Positions 1-8,933 are shown, counted from the first letter of the stretch. The stretch is DNA of 64,000 nucleotides from Tous-C4FEB sp044356555 (GCA_044356555.1 JBIKWB010000008.1:106476-170475); one strand, 5' to 3'. A program made the numbers and translations. Notes: generated by a model from the sequence alone, not told the origin.

Positions 1-1
1 G

Positions 2-361
2 ATCAGCCTGCTGGAAAAAGCCATCGCCGATGCGGCCATCAACGTCGATGCGGCCGGCAACCCAATTGAGTTCTCCTCCCAGTTTCTCACGCAAGGCGAC
101 ATCATGACGGCGCTCGCGCCCGTGCTTTTCCCGCGCTCCGACACCTTCGTCATTCGCACCTACGGCGAAGCGGTGAATCCCGCGACCGGCGCCACCGAGG
201 GCCGGGCGTGGGCTGAGGCGACCGTCCAGCGCACGCCCGAGTATTTCGATTCCACCGACGACGCGACGGTCGCCCCGGCCGATCTTAACGCTATCAATCA
301 AACCTACGGCCGCCGCTTCAAGGTCGTCTCCTTCCGATGGCTCACGCGCGCCGATCTTTGA
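2..361 (+). CDS. Verru_Chthon cassette protein A-like, C-terminal fragment
   Basis: The gene runs in from the left edge; only its last 119 codons are present, read in the frame starting at base 2. The segment with SDTFVIRTYGEAVNPATG followed by AWAEATVQRTPEY resembles the C-terminus of the large Verru_Chthon cassette protein A. That family belongs to pilin-like surface gene cassettes of Verrucomicrobiota, and its function is not established. The match is from memory of the family, so the name is tentative. The reading frame stays open to a TGA at 359-361, directly before a REP-like hairpin that could act as terminator. The following gene may be part of the same cassette. Confidence 0.6.
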   Translation: MSLLEKAIADAAINVDAAGNPIEFSSQFLTQGDIMTALAPVLFPRSDTFVIRTYGEAVNPATGATEGRAWAEATVQRTPEYFDSTDDATVAPADLNAINQTYGRRFKVVSFRWLTRADL

Positions 362-1131
362 TTGCCGGGCTCGGGGTCGGGACGGCTCTCCGAGCCGTCC
401 CGGTTTTTGCCGCTCGTTCGACCGAGGGCTCGGACGGCTCGGAGAGCCGTCCCTACCTTTTCCAACTTCGGCTGCTGACGTTTTTGTTCGTGTTCGCCCC
501 GCTCGTCGCCCGCGCCGAATCCGCTCCGGCTGAGCAACGGGTTCGCTTTACCGTCGTCTCGGCCCGCGCCGCCGCCGGCCTCACTTACGTCCCTCGCACC
601 GGGCAGGCGGCAACGCCCCTTGTGCTTTATCCGACCGCCCGTTCGCCGCGCTATGAGTATCGTGGCGCGATGCCCCTGAGCATCACCGATGCGGCGACCA
701 AGAGCGTGGTCGCCGAGGCAACCGTTCCGTCGGAAATCACCGAAGCGCTCCTGTTGCTGGTGCCAATCGAACCGGCCCCGGCGACCGGTCTACGTTTTCA
801 AACCTATGTCCTCGACGACTCGGCGGTGCGCCAAGCCTCGGGTACGCTTTCGATTTTGAATCTTAGCGGGTTCGCGCTTTCGGGCACGGTGGGCGACAGG
901 GCCACTTCGCTCGCCACCGGGCTCAACCCGGCGGTGCCCATCGCGCGAGCCACCGCGGTTGTTTTGCGCACGACGGTGAAAAATCGCAGTCTCCAGGCCT
1001 ACGCCGGCACCGTCGAACTACGGCGTGGCGAACGCGCGTTGCTGGTCCTGTTGCCGCCATTTTACCGGGGTTCGGCCGAGGTGCAGTCGCGCCTTTTGAT
1101 CGACAGTCAGGGGAGCGCGACGCGCCCGTAA
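337..1131 (+). CDS. Secreted protein of unknown function, start uncertain
   Basis: I do not recognise a family. A hydrophobic stretch (LRLLTFLFVFAPLVARA) ending in A-R-A-E looks like a signal peptide, so the protein is probably exported. The mature part, from about base 520, is some 200 residues rich in Ala, Val and Thr and reads like a beta-rich domain. The only ATG (337) overlaps the previous gene by 25 bases and would place two REP palindromes in the coding sequence. In-frame non-ATG codons after the palindromes (CTG 472 or 475, TTG 484) leave a better or shorter signal peptide. The true start is therefore unresolved, and a REP insertion into the 5' end is possible. Confidence 0.5.
   Translation: MAHARRSLIAGLGVGTALRAVPVFAARSTEGSDGSESRPYLFQLRLLTFLFVFAPLVARAESAPAEQRVRFTVVSARAAAGLTYVPRTGQAATPLVLYPTARSPRYEYRGAMPLSITDAATKSVVAEATVPSEITEALLLLVPIEPAPATGLRFQTYVLDDSAVRQASGTLSILNLSGFALSGTVGDRATSLATGLNPAVPIARATAVVLRTTVKNRSLQAYAGTVELRRGERALLVLLPPFYRGSAEVQSRLLIDSQGSATRP
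376..455. repeat. Pair of REP-like palindromes
   Basis: Two palindromes sit about 30 bases apart. The first has arms at 378-388 and 392-402 (core GACGGCTC / GAGCCGTC) and is followed by a run of T. The second, at 432-452, has the same core with loop GGA. The two share their core, so they look like members of one interspersed palindromic family. The first, just after the stop at 361, could also end transcription. Both lie inside the open frame of the next gene. Confidence 0.7.
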
Positions 1132-1207
1132 AACGCCGTCTGGGCCCGGATGCGGATTTTTGCTTGGATTTTCCGGCGGGAGTCTGCACGTTCCGCTCTC
1201 GGTTTTC

Positions 1208-1282
<75 letters not shown>

Positions 1283-1307
1283 ATTCACAGTAAACTTGTT
1301 GCGGGGG

Positions 1308-1335
1308 TTTTAGCCCTTGCGGGCGGCGGGCTAAA
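1308..1335 (+). terminator. Hairpin downstream of the tRNA
   Basis: TTTAGCCC (1309-1316) and GGGCTAAA (1328-1335) form an eight-pair inverted repeat with an eleven-base loop, 26 bases after the tRNA. No T run follows, so termination is only suggested. It also separates the tRNA from the phoB-like gene. Confidence 0.35.
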
Positions 1336-1363
1336 TCAGCGCGGTAGCCTTCAGAAACCTGAA

Positions 1364-1385
1364 TTGACCCAATCGTAACGCCACA
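1364..1385 (+). promoter_or_regulatory. Possible two-unit Pho box before phoB
   Basis: TTGACCCAATC and GTAACGCCACA are adjacent 11-base units resembling the first and last units of the operators found elsewhere in this window. The distance to the ATG at 1426 is 40 bases. TTGACC could equally be a simple -35 element. Autoregulation of phoB is common in the family, but this copy is weak. Confidence 0.3.
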
Positions 1386-1425
1386 CGGTTGCAGGCCAAA
1401 CTGTCGTGGCGCTGTCTGCTGTGGT

Positions 1426-2115
1426 ATGCCGACAAAGGTTGTGATCATCGAGGACGAGACCGACATCAACGAGGCGCTCTCGCACAGTCTCAAGCACGAG
1501 GGCTTTCGGGTGTGGAGCGAGGTCGATGGCCGGAGGGGAATGGACCTCATTCGGGAGAAAACGCCGGACTTGGTCCTGCTCGATCTGATGTTGCCCGGCA
1601 TCGACGGCATCGAGTTGTGCCGGCTCATCAAGAGCGATGCGGTGGTCAAGGGCACGTGCATCATTATGGTGACGGCGAAGTCCGACGAAAGTGATGTCTT
1701 GGTCGGGTTGGGTTTTGGGGCGGATGATTACATCACCAAGCCGTTCAAGACCCGCGAGCTGATCGCCCGGGTTAAAGCGGTCTTGCGCCGGGGGCGACTT
1801 CGGGAAGAGGAGTCGCGCGATGTGATCCGTTGTGGTGATCTCCTGATCGATGTGCTGCGCTACGAGGTGACGCATGCCGGCGACCGCATCGTGCTGACCG
1901 CGACGGAATTCCGGTTGCTCCATTTCCTAGCGGGGAATCCGGGCCGGGTGTTCTCCCGTGACCAGTTGCTGAACCAGATCATCGGCGACAACGCCGTGGT
2001 GATCGACCGCAACATCGACGTCCATGTGCGGGCGATCCGGCGCAAGTTGGGCGCGGCGCGCGCACACATTGAGACGATTCGCGGCGTGGGCTACCGGTTC
2101 TTCTCCCAGCCGTGA
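1426..2115 (+). CDS. phoB: PhoB-like OmpR-family response regulator
   Basis: DNA-binding response regulator of 229 residues. The receiver domain (about 1-120) shows E9/D10, the phosphoacceptor D53 in LLDLMLPG, T83 and K105 in ITKPF. The winged-helix output domain (about 130-228) ends with the typical ETIRGVGYRF. The next gene, a histidine kinase with a PAS domain, starts at GTG 2112 and overlaps by four bases (GTGA), so the two are co-translated. The PAS-containing kinase partner and the dense set of phosphonate genes and Pho-like operators nearby make a PhoB role the best reading. The assignment to phosphate sensing is inferred from context. Confidence 0.85.
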   Translation: MPTKVVIIEDETDINEALSHSLKHEGFRVWSEVDGRRGMDLIREKTPDLVLLDLMLPGIDGIELCRLIKSDAVVKGTCIIMVTAKSDESDVLVGLGFGADDYITKPFKTRELIARVKAVLRRGRLREEESRDVIRCGDLLIDVLRYEVTHAGDRIVLTATEFRLLHFLAGNPGRVFSRDQLLNQIIGDNAVVIDRNIDVHVRAIRRKLGAARAHIETIRGVGYRFFSQP

Positions 2116-3941
2116 AGCGGACCGGCGAGAGTTCGCCGCCCGGGCCGAAGCGCGGCGCGTTCTTTTGGAAACTCTACCTGAGCTATTCGGGTTTGGTGTT
2201 GGTGTCCGCGCTGGTCATCGGGGCCCTTGTCCTGAGTGCGCTGCGGAGCGGCGTGTTGCGGGACACCGAGGCAAGTCTCCAGCGGACGGCGCGCATGTTG
2301 GCTTCCCTCGAAGCGACCAACCCCGGGCACCTTTGGTCGGACCAACTGGGTCGCCAAGTCGCCGAGGTTGCCGGGGACACAGGGTTGCATCTCACCGTGC
2401 TGTTTGCGAACGGTACCATCGCGGCCGAGTCGGCCCCTACGCTCGGTGGGGGCATGGGCGGCGCCGCGCTGGAACTGCCCGAATTTCGCGGCGCCCGTCA
2501 TTCCAATGTGGGTCGGGCGACCCGCGTTCTGCCGGGGGCCGAGGTCGAGCATCTTTTTGTCGCGGTGCCCATCTTGCTCGATTTCGAAATGATCGGCTAC
2601 GTGCGGCTCGGTTTGTCGCTGACCGGGCTGACCGCGCGGCAGATTGAATTGCGCGACCGCGTGATCGCGGGGACGTCGTTTAATGTCCTGATCGCGCTCG
2701 GGCTCGGGTTTTTCTTTGCCCAGCACATGACCCGGCCGTTGGCCGAGATCGGGGCGATCTGCCGGCGGCTGGCCGCGGGCAATTTCGAGGAACGTATCGG
2801 CCTGAAGCGCGCCGATGAAGTGGGCGTGGTCGCCGCGACGATTGACCAGATGGCCGGCGAGGTGCAGCGCCGGGTCGCGGGTGAGACGCGCGAGCGGCAG
2901 CGCTTGGCCGCGCTGCTGTCGGTCATGGCCGACGGAGTGATCGCGGTGAGCGCGCGCGAAACGATCGCCTACATGAACGACGTGGCCGCGCGGTTGCTGG
3001 GCCTGGACAGCGCGTCGGTCGGCCAGCTGTTTCGGGAACGGGTGCGGCTCGCCGCCGTGCGCGAGCCCTACGAAGAGGCGCTCGCCGCCAACGAGCGCGT
3101 CGTGCGCGAGGTGCGCATCACGGGGCATCCGCAAGATCTGGTGCTGCGGGTGGACGCCACGCCGCTGCGCGACGCCGCCGGAGGGCCGTTTGGCGTGCTG
3201 CTGGTTCTGCACGACCTTACGTCCATCCGGCGCCTGGAGGAAGTGCGGCGCACGTTTACGGCGAATGTTTCGCACGAGCTAAAAACTCCGCTCACGGCGA
3301 TCGCGACCCTCGTGGATTCGTTGGTGGAAGACGAAGCGATGCCGGCCGCTTTGCGGCGGCGATTCCTCGGGAAAATCGGCAACCAAAACGAGCGACTGAG
3401 CCGGTTGGTGCAGGATTTGTTGATCATCTCCCGGCTCGAGTCGGAAAAAGAGGTGCTGGAAAGCCATCCGGTCGAGCTTGTGAAAATCTTGGACGACTGC
3501 GTGCAGACGTTTGCGGAAGTGGCGCAGAAAAAAGGGGTCTCGCTCGAGTGGGAGCTGCCGGAGCCGCCGGTCTCGGTCTCGGCCAACGACGAGTCGCTGT
3601 TTCTGATTTTCAACAACCTCCTGCACAACGCGGTCACGCACACTCCTCCGGGCGGGACGGTGCGGCTGTCGGCGGTGGCGGCCTCGGGCTTGGTGCATGT
3701 CGTGGTGATGGACACGGGCATCGGCATCGCGGCGGAGCACCTAGAGCGGATTTTCGAGCGGTTTTACCGCGTCGACAAATCCCGGGCGCGGGGTGCGGGC
3801 GGCACCGGTCTGGGTTTGAGCATCGTGAAGCATCTCACCCAAGCCTTGAACGGCACGGTTGTGGTCGAGAGCAAGCCCGGGGCGGGGAGCACCTTCACGG
3901 TGTCGCTACCGCAGGCGCCTCACTCGGCGAGCGCGAACTGA
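2112..3941 (+). CDS. phoR: PhoR-like sensor histidine kinase
   Basis: Membrane sensor kinase of 609 residues. Transmembrane segments lie at about 22-45 and 186-204 and flank a periplasmic sensor region of some 140 residues. A HAMP linker (about 205-255), a PAS domain (about 262-370), HisKA with H388 in FTANVSHELKTPLTAI, and HATPase_c with NNLLHNAV, DTGIGI and GTGLGLSIV follow. The order TM-HAMP-PAS-HisKA-HATPase is that of Gram-positive-type PhoR; the large extracytoplasmic loop differs from E. coli PhoR. It starts at GTG, coupled to phoB. Its last 22 bases overlap the 3' end of the convergent ABC transporter gene, so no terminator fits between them. No pst or phoU gene lies nearby. Confidence 0.85.
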   Translation: MKRTGESSPPGPKRGAFFWKLYLSYSGLVLVSALVIGALVLSALRSGVLRDTEASLQRTARMLASLEATNPGHLWSDQLGRQVAEVAGDTGLHLTVLFANGTIAAESAPTLGGGMGGAALELPEFRGARHSNVGRATRVLPGAEVEHLFVAVPILLDFEMIGYVRLGLSLTGLTARQIELRDRVIAGTSFNVLIALGLGFFFAQHMTRPLAEIGAICRRLAAGNFEERIGLKRADEVGVVAATIDQMAGEVQRRVAGETRERQRLAALLSVMADGVIAVSARETIAYMNDVAARLLGLDSASVGQLFRERVRLAAVREPYEEALAANERVVREVRITGHPQDLVLRVDATPLRDAAGGPFGVLLVLHDLTSIRRLEEVRRTFTANVSHELKTPLTAIATLVDSLVEDEAMPAALRRRFLGKIGNQNERLSRLVQDLLIISRLESEKEVLESHPVELVKILDDCVQTFAEVAQKKGVSLEWELPEPPVSVSANDESLFLIFNNLLHNAVTHTPPGGTVRLSAVAASGLVHVVVMDTGIGIAAEHLERIFERFYRVDKSRARGAGGTGLGLSIVKHLTQALNGTVVVESKPGAGSTFTVSLPQAPHSASAN

Positions 3942-5785
3942 CGGTAGAGCGCGTGGTAGGCGCCGCGTTGGGCCAGCAATTGCAGGTGAGGTCCCCGTTC
4001 GACGATGCAGCCTTGGTCGAGGACCAGAATCTGATCGGCGCGGCGGATGGTGCTGAGCCGATGCGCCACGACAAAACTCGTGCGCGTGGCCAACAGGCGG
4101 TCGAGCGCGTGCTGCAACCGGCTCTCGGTGATGGTGTCGACGGAACTGGTGGCCTCGTCGAGGATGAGAATGCGCGGGTCGGCGAGGAGGGCGCGGGTAA
4201 AGCAGATCAATTGACGCTGGCCGAGGGAGAGACTGGTGCCGCGTTCGCCGACCTCCGTCGCGAAGCCCTGCGGTAAACTTTCCAACAGGTCGAGACAGTC
4301 GAGGCTGGTGGCGGCGGCGCGGACGTCGGCGTCGGTCGCTTCGGGCCGGCCGAGGCGGATGTTTTCCATCACGGTGCCGGTGAAGAGAAAATTGGTTTGC
4401 AGCACGATGCCCATCTGACCGCGGAGCGATTCCCCGCGCAGGGTGCGGATCTCTTGGCCGTCGATCAGAATCTCGCCGGAAGTCGGGAGGTAGAATTTGG
4501 CGATCAGGTTGACGATGGTCGTCTTGCCGCTGCCGGTGTGGCCGACGAGGGCGACGGTTTCACCGGGCGCGGCCGTGAAGGAGAGGTCGTTGAGCACCCT
4601 GCGTCCGGGGTCATACTCAAACGAGATGTCGCGGAATTCGACCCGGGCACCGGTGCGCACGGCTGAGGCCGAGCCGGCCGGGGCGCGCCCGGGGCCGCGG
4701 ACCGTGCGCGGGTCGGGCAAATCGACGGCTCCGGGAGCGTCGGTCCAATCGGGTTTGAGATCGAGGAGTTGGAACACCCGTTCGGCTCCGGCCATCGACG
4801 TGATGGCCTGCGTGTAAAGATTGCCGAGGTGCTGGAGGGACTGAAAAAACAGCGACGGCAGGAAGAAAAAGGCGATCAGGCTCCCGATCTCCATACCGGC
4901 AAAACCGTTCAACGCACCATAGCCCCCGACGACGAGCAGGGCGGCAAGGAAGACTTGGCTGTGGAGATCCAGAAGCGGCAGGTAGAGGGACGATTCATTG
5001 GCGAGACCCACGTTATTGTCGGAGTGGCGGTCGATCAGGCGGCCGTAGCGGTCGTCGGATTCGCGTTGGCGGGCGTAGCCTTGGATGACGCGCATGCCCT
5101 TGACGGTTTCGGCGACGGAGCCGGTGAGCCGACTCTGGCTCTCGGCGGCGGCGCGGGAGTGGCGGCTGAGGCGGGGATGAAAGTGGCGGTTGGTCAGCCA
5201 GACGAGTGGGCCGACGGCGAGCAGCACGCAGAACAACGCCCAGTTGTAGTAAAGCATGAGTGCCGCCGCGCCGGCCATCTGGCCGAAAAGCATCAGGCTG
5301 AAGAAGAACACATTTTGCACCCCGCGGCGCACCGACTCGATATCGGTGATGACGCGGCCGAGGATGCGCCCGAGTTTAGTTTTGTTAAAATAGCTGAGCG
5401 GCATGCGCTGCAACTGGCGGAAAACATCGTTGCGCAGATCATGGACGACAGCCTCACCCAGCTCCAACTGGAGCCGTTGCCGGAAGTGAAAGGTGAGCTC
5501 GGTCACAAGAGCCAACGTGAAGAATCCCGCCGCGCCCCAGACCGCGCCGCTGTAGTCGCCGCCGGTGATCGGCCCGTTGATGACCGCGGCGATCGCCCAC
5601 GCCATCGCGGGTTTCTGGATCGCGCGGGCCACGGTGAGGGCGAAGATCGTGTTGCGCTTGGCCGCGTAGGGCCGGGTGTGGGTGAGGATGCGGCGCAGGA
5701 TACGCCAGTCCAACGCGGTCGGTTCCGCCTCGGCGGCGGAGAAGCCTTTGCTCGGTTGGATGCCGACAGCGGCGAGCAGGCTCAT
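3920..5785 (-). CDS. ABC exporter half-transporter, catalytic-competent subunit
   Basis: Fused membrane and ATPase half-transporter of 621 residues (type IV exporter fold). The N-terminal part has about six membrane helices. The nucleotide-binding domain (about 385-615) has Walker A VGHTGSGKTT, a signature LSLGQRQ, and Walker B ILILDEATSSVD with the catalytic glutamate, then a VVAHRLSTI switch histidine. It is the second gene of a pair: its start overlaps the end of the upstream half-transporter gene by four bases. Together they should form a heterodimeric lipid or drug exporter like the MdlAB/TM287-288 group. The substrate cannot be told from sequence. Confidence 0.85.
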   Translation of the reverse strand: MSLLAAVGIQPSKGFSAAEAEPTALDWRILRRILTHTRPYAAKRNTIFALTVARAIQKPAMAWAIAAVINGPITGGDYSGAVWGAAGFFTLALVTELTFHFRQRLQLELGEAVVHDLRNDVFRQLQRMPLSYFNKTKLGRILGRVITDIESVRRGVQNVFFFSLMLFGQMAGAAALMLYYNWALFCVLLAVGPLVWLTNRHFHPRLSRHSRAAAESQSRLTGSVAETVKGMRVIQGYARQRESDDRYGRLIDRHSDNNVGLANESSLYLPLLDLHSQVFLAALLVVGGYGALNGFAGMEIGSLIAFFFLPSLFFQSLQHLGNLYTQAITSMAGAERVFQLLDLKPDWTDAPGAVDLPDPRTVRGPGRAPAGSASAVRTGARVEFRDISFEYDPGRRVLNDLSFTAAPGETVALVGHTGSGKTTIVNLIAKFYLPTSGEILIDGQEIRTLRGESLRGQMGIVLQTNFLFTGTVMENIRLGRPEATDADVRAAATSLDCLDLLESLPQGFATEVGERGTSLSLGQRQLICFTRALLADPRILILDEATSSVDTITESRLQHALDRLLATRTSFVVAHRLSTIRRADQILVLDQGCIVERGPHLQLLAQRGAYHALYRQFALAE

Positions 5786-7668
5786 AACGCAGCCTCCACT
5801 TGGCCGGTTTCCTCGACGAGCAGCGCCCGACTCTCGTCGTCGACCATCTGCAAAAGGGCGGCGCGGCGATACGCGCCCTCGCGGTGCAGGAGTTCTTGAT
5901 GAGTGCCCGCGGCGACGATGCGGCCCTGCTGCAGCACGATGATGCGGTCGGCCCGCTTCAACGTGCTCAGGCGGTGGGCGACAACAAACGTGGTCCGGCC
6001 GGCGATGGCATTCTCGATGGCACCCAGAATCTCGTGCTCCGTCTCCGGGTCGATCGCGGCCGTGGGATCGTCGAGCAATAAAATCGAGGGATTGGCCAGC
6101 AGGGCCCGGGCAATGGCCAGCCGCTGCCGTTGGCCGCCGGAGAGATCGACGCCGCTCTCGCCGAGGACGGTGTCGTAGCCCTCGGGCAACGCCATGATGA
6201 AGTCGTGGGCGCGGGCCGCGCGGGCGGCGGCGATCAGTTCCTCGGGTGATGCGTCGGTTTTGGCGAAGCCGATGTTGGCGGCGACGGTGTCGCTGAACAG
6301 AAAGCTTTCCTGAAAAACCATGCCCACGTGGCGTCGAAGTTCCTGCACGTCGAGCGTGCGGATGTCGTGGCCGTCGATCAGCACGCGGCCGGCCGCGGGG
6401 TCGTAGAAGCGCGGGATCAGACTGAGCAGGGCGGACTTGCCCGAGCCGGTTTCACCGACGATGGCCACGCATTCACCGGGCGCGACCGTGAAGTCGACCC
6501 CGCGCAGCACTGAGTTGCCCTCGATGTAGTCGAACGTGACGTGCTCGAAGCGCACCGCGCCCCGGCAGACGGGCAGGGCTTGGGGACGGTCGGGGGATTG
6601 CACGCCGAGCGGAGCGTCGAGAATCTCGAAGACGCGCCCGGCCCCGGTCAGGCTTTCCTGCACGCCGTTCGCGATTTGGGCCGTCGTGGAAACCTGATTG
6701 GAGAACTGCTGGAGCAAGCCGGCGAAGACGACGAGGCCGGTGCCGAGCGGCAGCACGCCGTCGATGACCAATTTTCCGCCGTAGATGAACAACACCACCA
6801 AGTTGACTTGGGTGAGCAGATCGAGCGCGGGCGAGAACGTGCTCACGCGCCAAAAGATTTTCTGCTGCTGGGCTTTCACGGCGCGGTTGTCCGTCTCAAA
6901 ACGGGCGGCCATCTCGCGCTCGCGGGCAAAGCCCTTGATCACGTTTACGCCCTGCACGCATTCGGCGAGGGTCAGAATCATGCGGTCGAACAACTCCCGC
7001 CCGTGCACGTATTGCGGATGAACCGCCCGGGAGAAAATAATACAGGCTGTCCAGAGCAGCGGCAACGTGGCGAGGCAGGCAAACGTGAGTCCGCCATGGA
7101 TCGAGAGCATGTAGCCCATGTAGAGGCCAAGTGAGACCACGGTGACGACGGACTGGATCAACACGGTATCGACAAAGGTGCGGATCGATTGGATGTCGCC
7201 CGTGGCGCGGTTCAGGATCGCGCCGGTGCTTTGCCGGTCGAAAAATCCGAATGAGAGACGCTGGAGTTTGGCGTAAACCGCCGCCTGTAAATCGGCGACG
7301 AGCCCCCGGTGCACGAGCCGGGCGAGCGTGACGCCCGAGAGCCAGGTCAACCCTGCGCGCAATATCGCCGCCGTGATCACGGCGCCGGCGATGGCCGAGA
7401 CGACTTGCATCGGCGTCCAATCGGCGGGCGGCCGGAGGCCGAGCAACCAGCGGGGGGCGGCGGTGCCCGGCTCCAAGACCGAGCGCAGGTAATCGATCCC
7501 TAGCCCGGTGAAACTCAGTCCCGCGAGACCGAGCGTCAGCAGCAGGAGTTGGCACGTCAGCACTTGGAGGCAGCCTAACCGGTGCTGCCAGCAAAGCCCG
7601 AGCAGACGTCCCAGCACACGGCGGGGAGTTAAATTTGGGCCCGCGGCGTTCGCGTTCGATGGATGCAC
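5782..7668 (-). CDS. ABC exporter half-transporter, degenerate-site subunit
   Basis: Half-transporter of 628 residues beginning at GTG 7668. The membrane domain is followed by a nucleotide-binding domain with Walker A VGETGSGKS and a canonical signature LSGGQRQR. After Walker B it has LLLDDPTAAID, with aspartate in place of the catalytic glutamate. Such asymmetry is the rule in heterodimeric exporters, where one ATP site is non-hydrolytic. It is co-transcribed with the downstream partner (ATGA-type overlap). The start lies about 50 bases from the first unit of the Pho-like array that faces phnG, so the shared intergenic region may influence both directions. Confidence 0.85.
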   Translation of the reverse strand: MHPSNANAAGPNLTPRRVLGRLLGLCWQHRLGCLQVLTCQLLLLTLGLAGLSFTGLGIDYLRSVLEPGTAAPRWLLGLRPPADWTPMQVVSAIAGAVITAAILRAGLTWLSGVTLARLVHRGLVADLQAAVYAKLQRLSFGFFDRQSTGAILNRATGDIQSIRTFVDTVLIQSVVTVVSLGLYMGYMLSIHGGLTFACLATLPLLWTACIIFSRAVHPQYVHGRELFDRMILTLAECVQGVNVIKGFAREREMAARFETDNRAVKAQQQKIFWRVSTFSPALDLLTQVNLVVLFIYGGKLVIDGVLPLGTGLVVFAGLLQQFSNQVSTTAQIANGVQESLTGAGRVFEILDAPLGVQSPDRPQALPVCRGAVRFEHVTFDYIEGNSVLRGVDFTVAPGECVAIVGETGSGKSALLSLIPRFYDPAAGRVLIDGHDIRTLDVQELRRHVGMVFQESFLFSDTVAANIGFAKTDASPEELIAAARAARAHDFIMALPEGYDTVLGESGVDLSGGQRQRLAIARALLANPSILLLDDPTAAIDPETEHEILGAIENAIAGRTTFVVAHRLSTLKRADRIIVLQQGRIVAAGTHQELLHREGAYRRAALLQMVDDESRALLVEETGQVEAAL

Positions 7669-7720
7669 GGGCGCAAGACGGTCGGTCGGCGCGAGGCTCC
7701 GTCAAACGCAAACCCAACGG

Positions 7721-7764
7721 TTAACGGAAGCTTCATTCCGCCTTTGCGAGATATTTATGCCGCA
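7721..7764 (+). promoter_or_regulatory. Pho-like operator, upstream block of four 11-bp units
   Basis: Four consecutive 11-base units read TTAACGGAAGC, TTCATTCCGCC, TTTGCGAGATA and TTTATGCCGCA, each beginning with TT and repeating in exact helical phase. An 11-bp period of direct half-sites is the hallmark of Pho boxes bound by PhoB/PhoP regulators. This block lies 72-115 bases before the phnG start, upstream of a second block of four. Confidence 0.6.
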
Positions 7765-7776
7765 AAAATTGGACGA

Positions 7777-7820
7777 TTTATCGCACATTCATTTTCGATT
7801 TATCCTACGTTAACATCGCG
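7777..7820 (+). promoter_or_regulatory. Pho-like operator, proximal block of four 11-bp units before phnG
   Basis: Four units in phase: TTTATCGCACA, TTCATTTTCGA, TTTATCCTACG and TTAACATCGCG. The last three follow the order seen at the other sites in the window (TTCAC, TTTAT, TTAAC). The block ends 16 bases before the GTG of phnG, the same distance found before phnN and the TIM-barrel gene. It should control the thirteen-gene phn operon. TAACAT in the last unit could double as a -10 hexamer. Confidence 0.7.
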
Positions 7821-7836
7821 GTGCGAACGTCGGCGC

Positions 7837-8268
7837 GTGGACAACAACCGATACGACAACGATACCGTCTTGTGCGAATGCGATCTCCCGACGCTCCAGC
7901 GTTTCGTCGAGGAACTTGAAACCCGGCACGAGGTTAAACTCATAAAGGCCCCTGGAATCTGCCTCACGATGGTCCGGGCCGAAGATTCCTTGGAGAAGCA
8001 GGAGTTCTTCCTGGGCGAGGCGCTGACCTCCGAGTGTGAAGTAGCCGTCGACGGCGCGCCCGGCTACGGCCTGTGCCTCGGCGAAGAGCCAGTGCGCGCT
8101 TACTGCATCGCGGTGTGCGACGCACTGCTGCAGGGCGGCGGCGAAGTGCCCACCGCGTTGGCCGATTTTGTCGCGACCGAGCGCGAGAAGTTGTCCGCCC
8201 GCGAGACGGAAGAATTCAATCACATCCTGCGGACCCAGGTGGATTTCAAGCTCATGGAGCAGGACTAG
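7837..8268 (+). CDS. phnG: C-P lyase core subunit PhnG (divergent)
   Basis: Small core subunit of the carbon-phosphorus lyase complex; in E. coli PhnG pairs with PhnI and is needed to make alpha-D-ribose 1-phosphonate 5-triphosphate from ATP and phosphonate. The protein is 143 residues. The stretch VKLIKAPGICLTMV, then FFLGEALTSECEVAVDG and AYCIAVCDALLQ, follows the PhnG pattern. I chose GTG 7837 because no ATG gives a sensible length and the preceding operator ends 16 bases upstream. The frame is open further upstream to 7663, but that extension would cover the operator. It is the first gene of the operon; phnH follows after 47 bases. Confidence 0.85.
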   Translation: MDNNRYDNDTVLCECDLPTLQRFVEELETRHEVKLIKAPGICLTMVRAEDSLEKQEFFLGEALTSECEVAVDGAPGYGLCLGEEPVRAYCIAVCDALLQGGGEVPTALADFVATEREKLSARETEEFNHILRTQVDFKLMEQD

Positions 8269-8315
8269 TCGTCCGCGTTCCTTCCGCCACCAACCCGCCC
8301 AACCCCGCTTTTATC

Positions 8316-8918
8316 ATGATCCGCGAGACCGCCTACGACGAAATCTTCGATGCCCAACGGCATTTCCGCACCCTGCTCGACAGCATGTCGCGTCCGGGAA
8401 AAATCAATCGGTTCGCGCCGCTTGCGCTGACGCCGCCGGAGGGTTTCCCGCGCGCCAATGCTTACGTGGGGTTTGCTTTGCTCAATGCTGATGTCGCCGC
8501 CCACGCCGTGGGCTACCGCGCCGACGCTGAAACTTATCTGCGCGCCAACACCCAGTGCCGCCTCGAAACCGCCGAGCGGGCTGATTTCATCTTTATCTCT
8601 GGTGACGGCGACGCGGCGCCGATCATGGCGGCCAAGGTGGGCATCCCCACCTATCCCGAGAGCGGTGCCACGGTCGTCATCGCAGTGAACCACATCGGCA
8701 AGTCATCTTCGACCGGCGGCGTCCAACTCACGCTGGAGGGCCCCGGGATCGAGACCCGTGAGATCGTTTTTGTGACTGGGCTGCGGCCTGAATTGCTCGC
8801 CGCACTCAAGGCGAAGAACGCCGAGTTTCCTCTTGGCGTCGATGCCATGATGGTGAGCGCCGACGAATGCGTCATCTGCCTTCCGCGCACCACCCGGGTC
8901 ACCTGGGAAACCCTTTAA
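8316..8918 (+). CDS. phnH: C-P lyase core subunit PhnH
   Basis: Core subunit of C-P lyase, 200 residues (E. coli PhnH is 194). The N-terminal YDEIFDAQRHFRTLLDSMSR with PGKI is typical of the family, whose fold resembles PLP-dependent transferases without PLP chemistry. The ATG at 8316 gives the expected N-terminus; the frame is open further upstream as a shadow of phnG. PhnH joins PhnG, PhnI and PhnJ in a symmetric core complex in E. coli. It is followed after 15 bases by phnI. Confidence 0.9.
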   Translation: MIRETAYDEIFDAQRHFRTLLDSMSRPGKINRFAPLALTPPEGFPRANAYVGFALLNADVAAHAVGYRADAETYLRANTQCRLETAERADFIFISGDGDAAPIMAAKVGIPTYPESGATVVIAVNHIGKSSSTGGVQLTLEGPGIETREIVFVTGLRPELLAALKAKNAEFPLGVDAMMVSADECVICLPRTTRVTWETL

Positions 8919-8933
8919 CCTGGAGCCACGACC

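Noticed and set aside
4769..5899. 376-codon plus-strand ORF opposite the ABC exporter genes
   Set aside because: Spans the junction of two coupled half-transporter genes on the other strand and has no family features.
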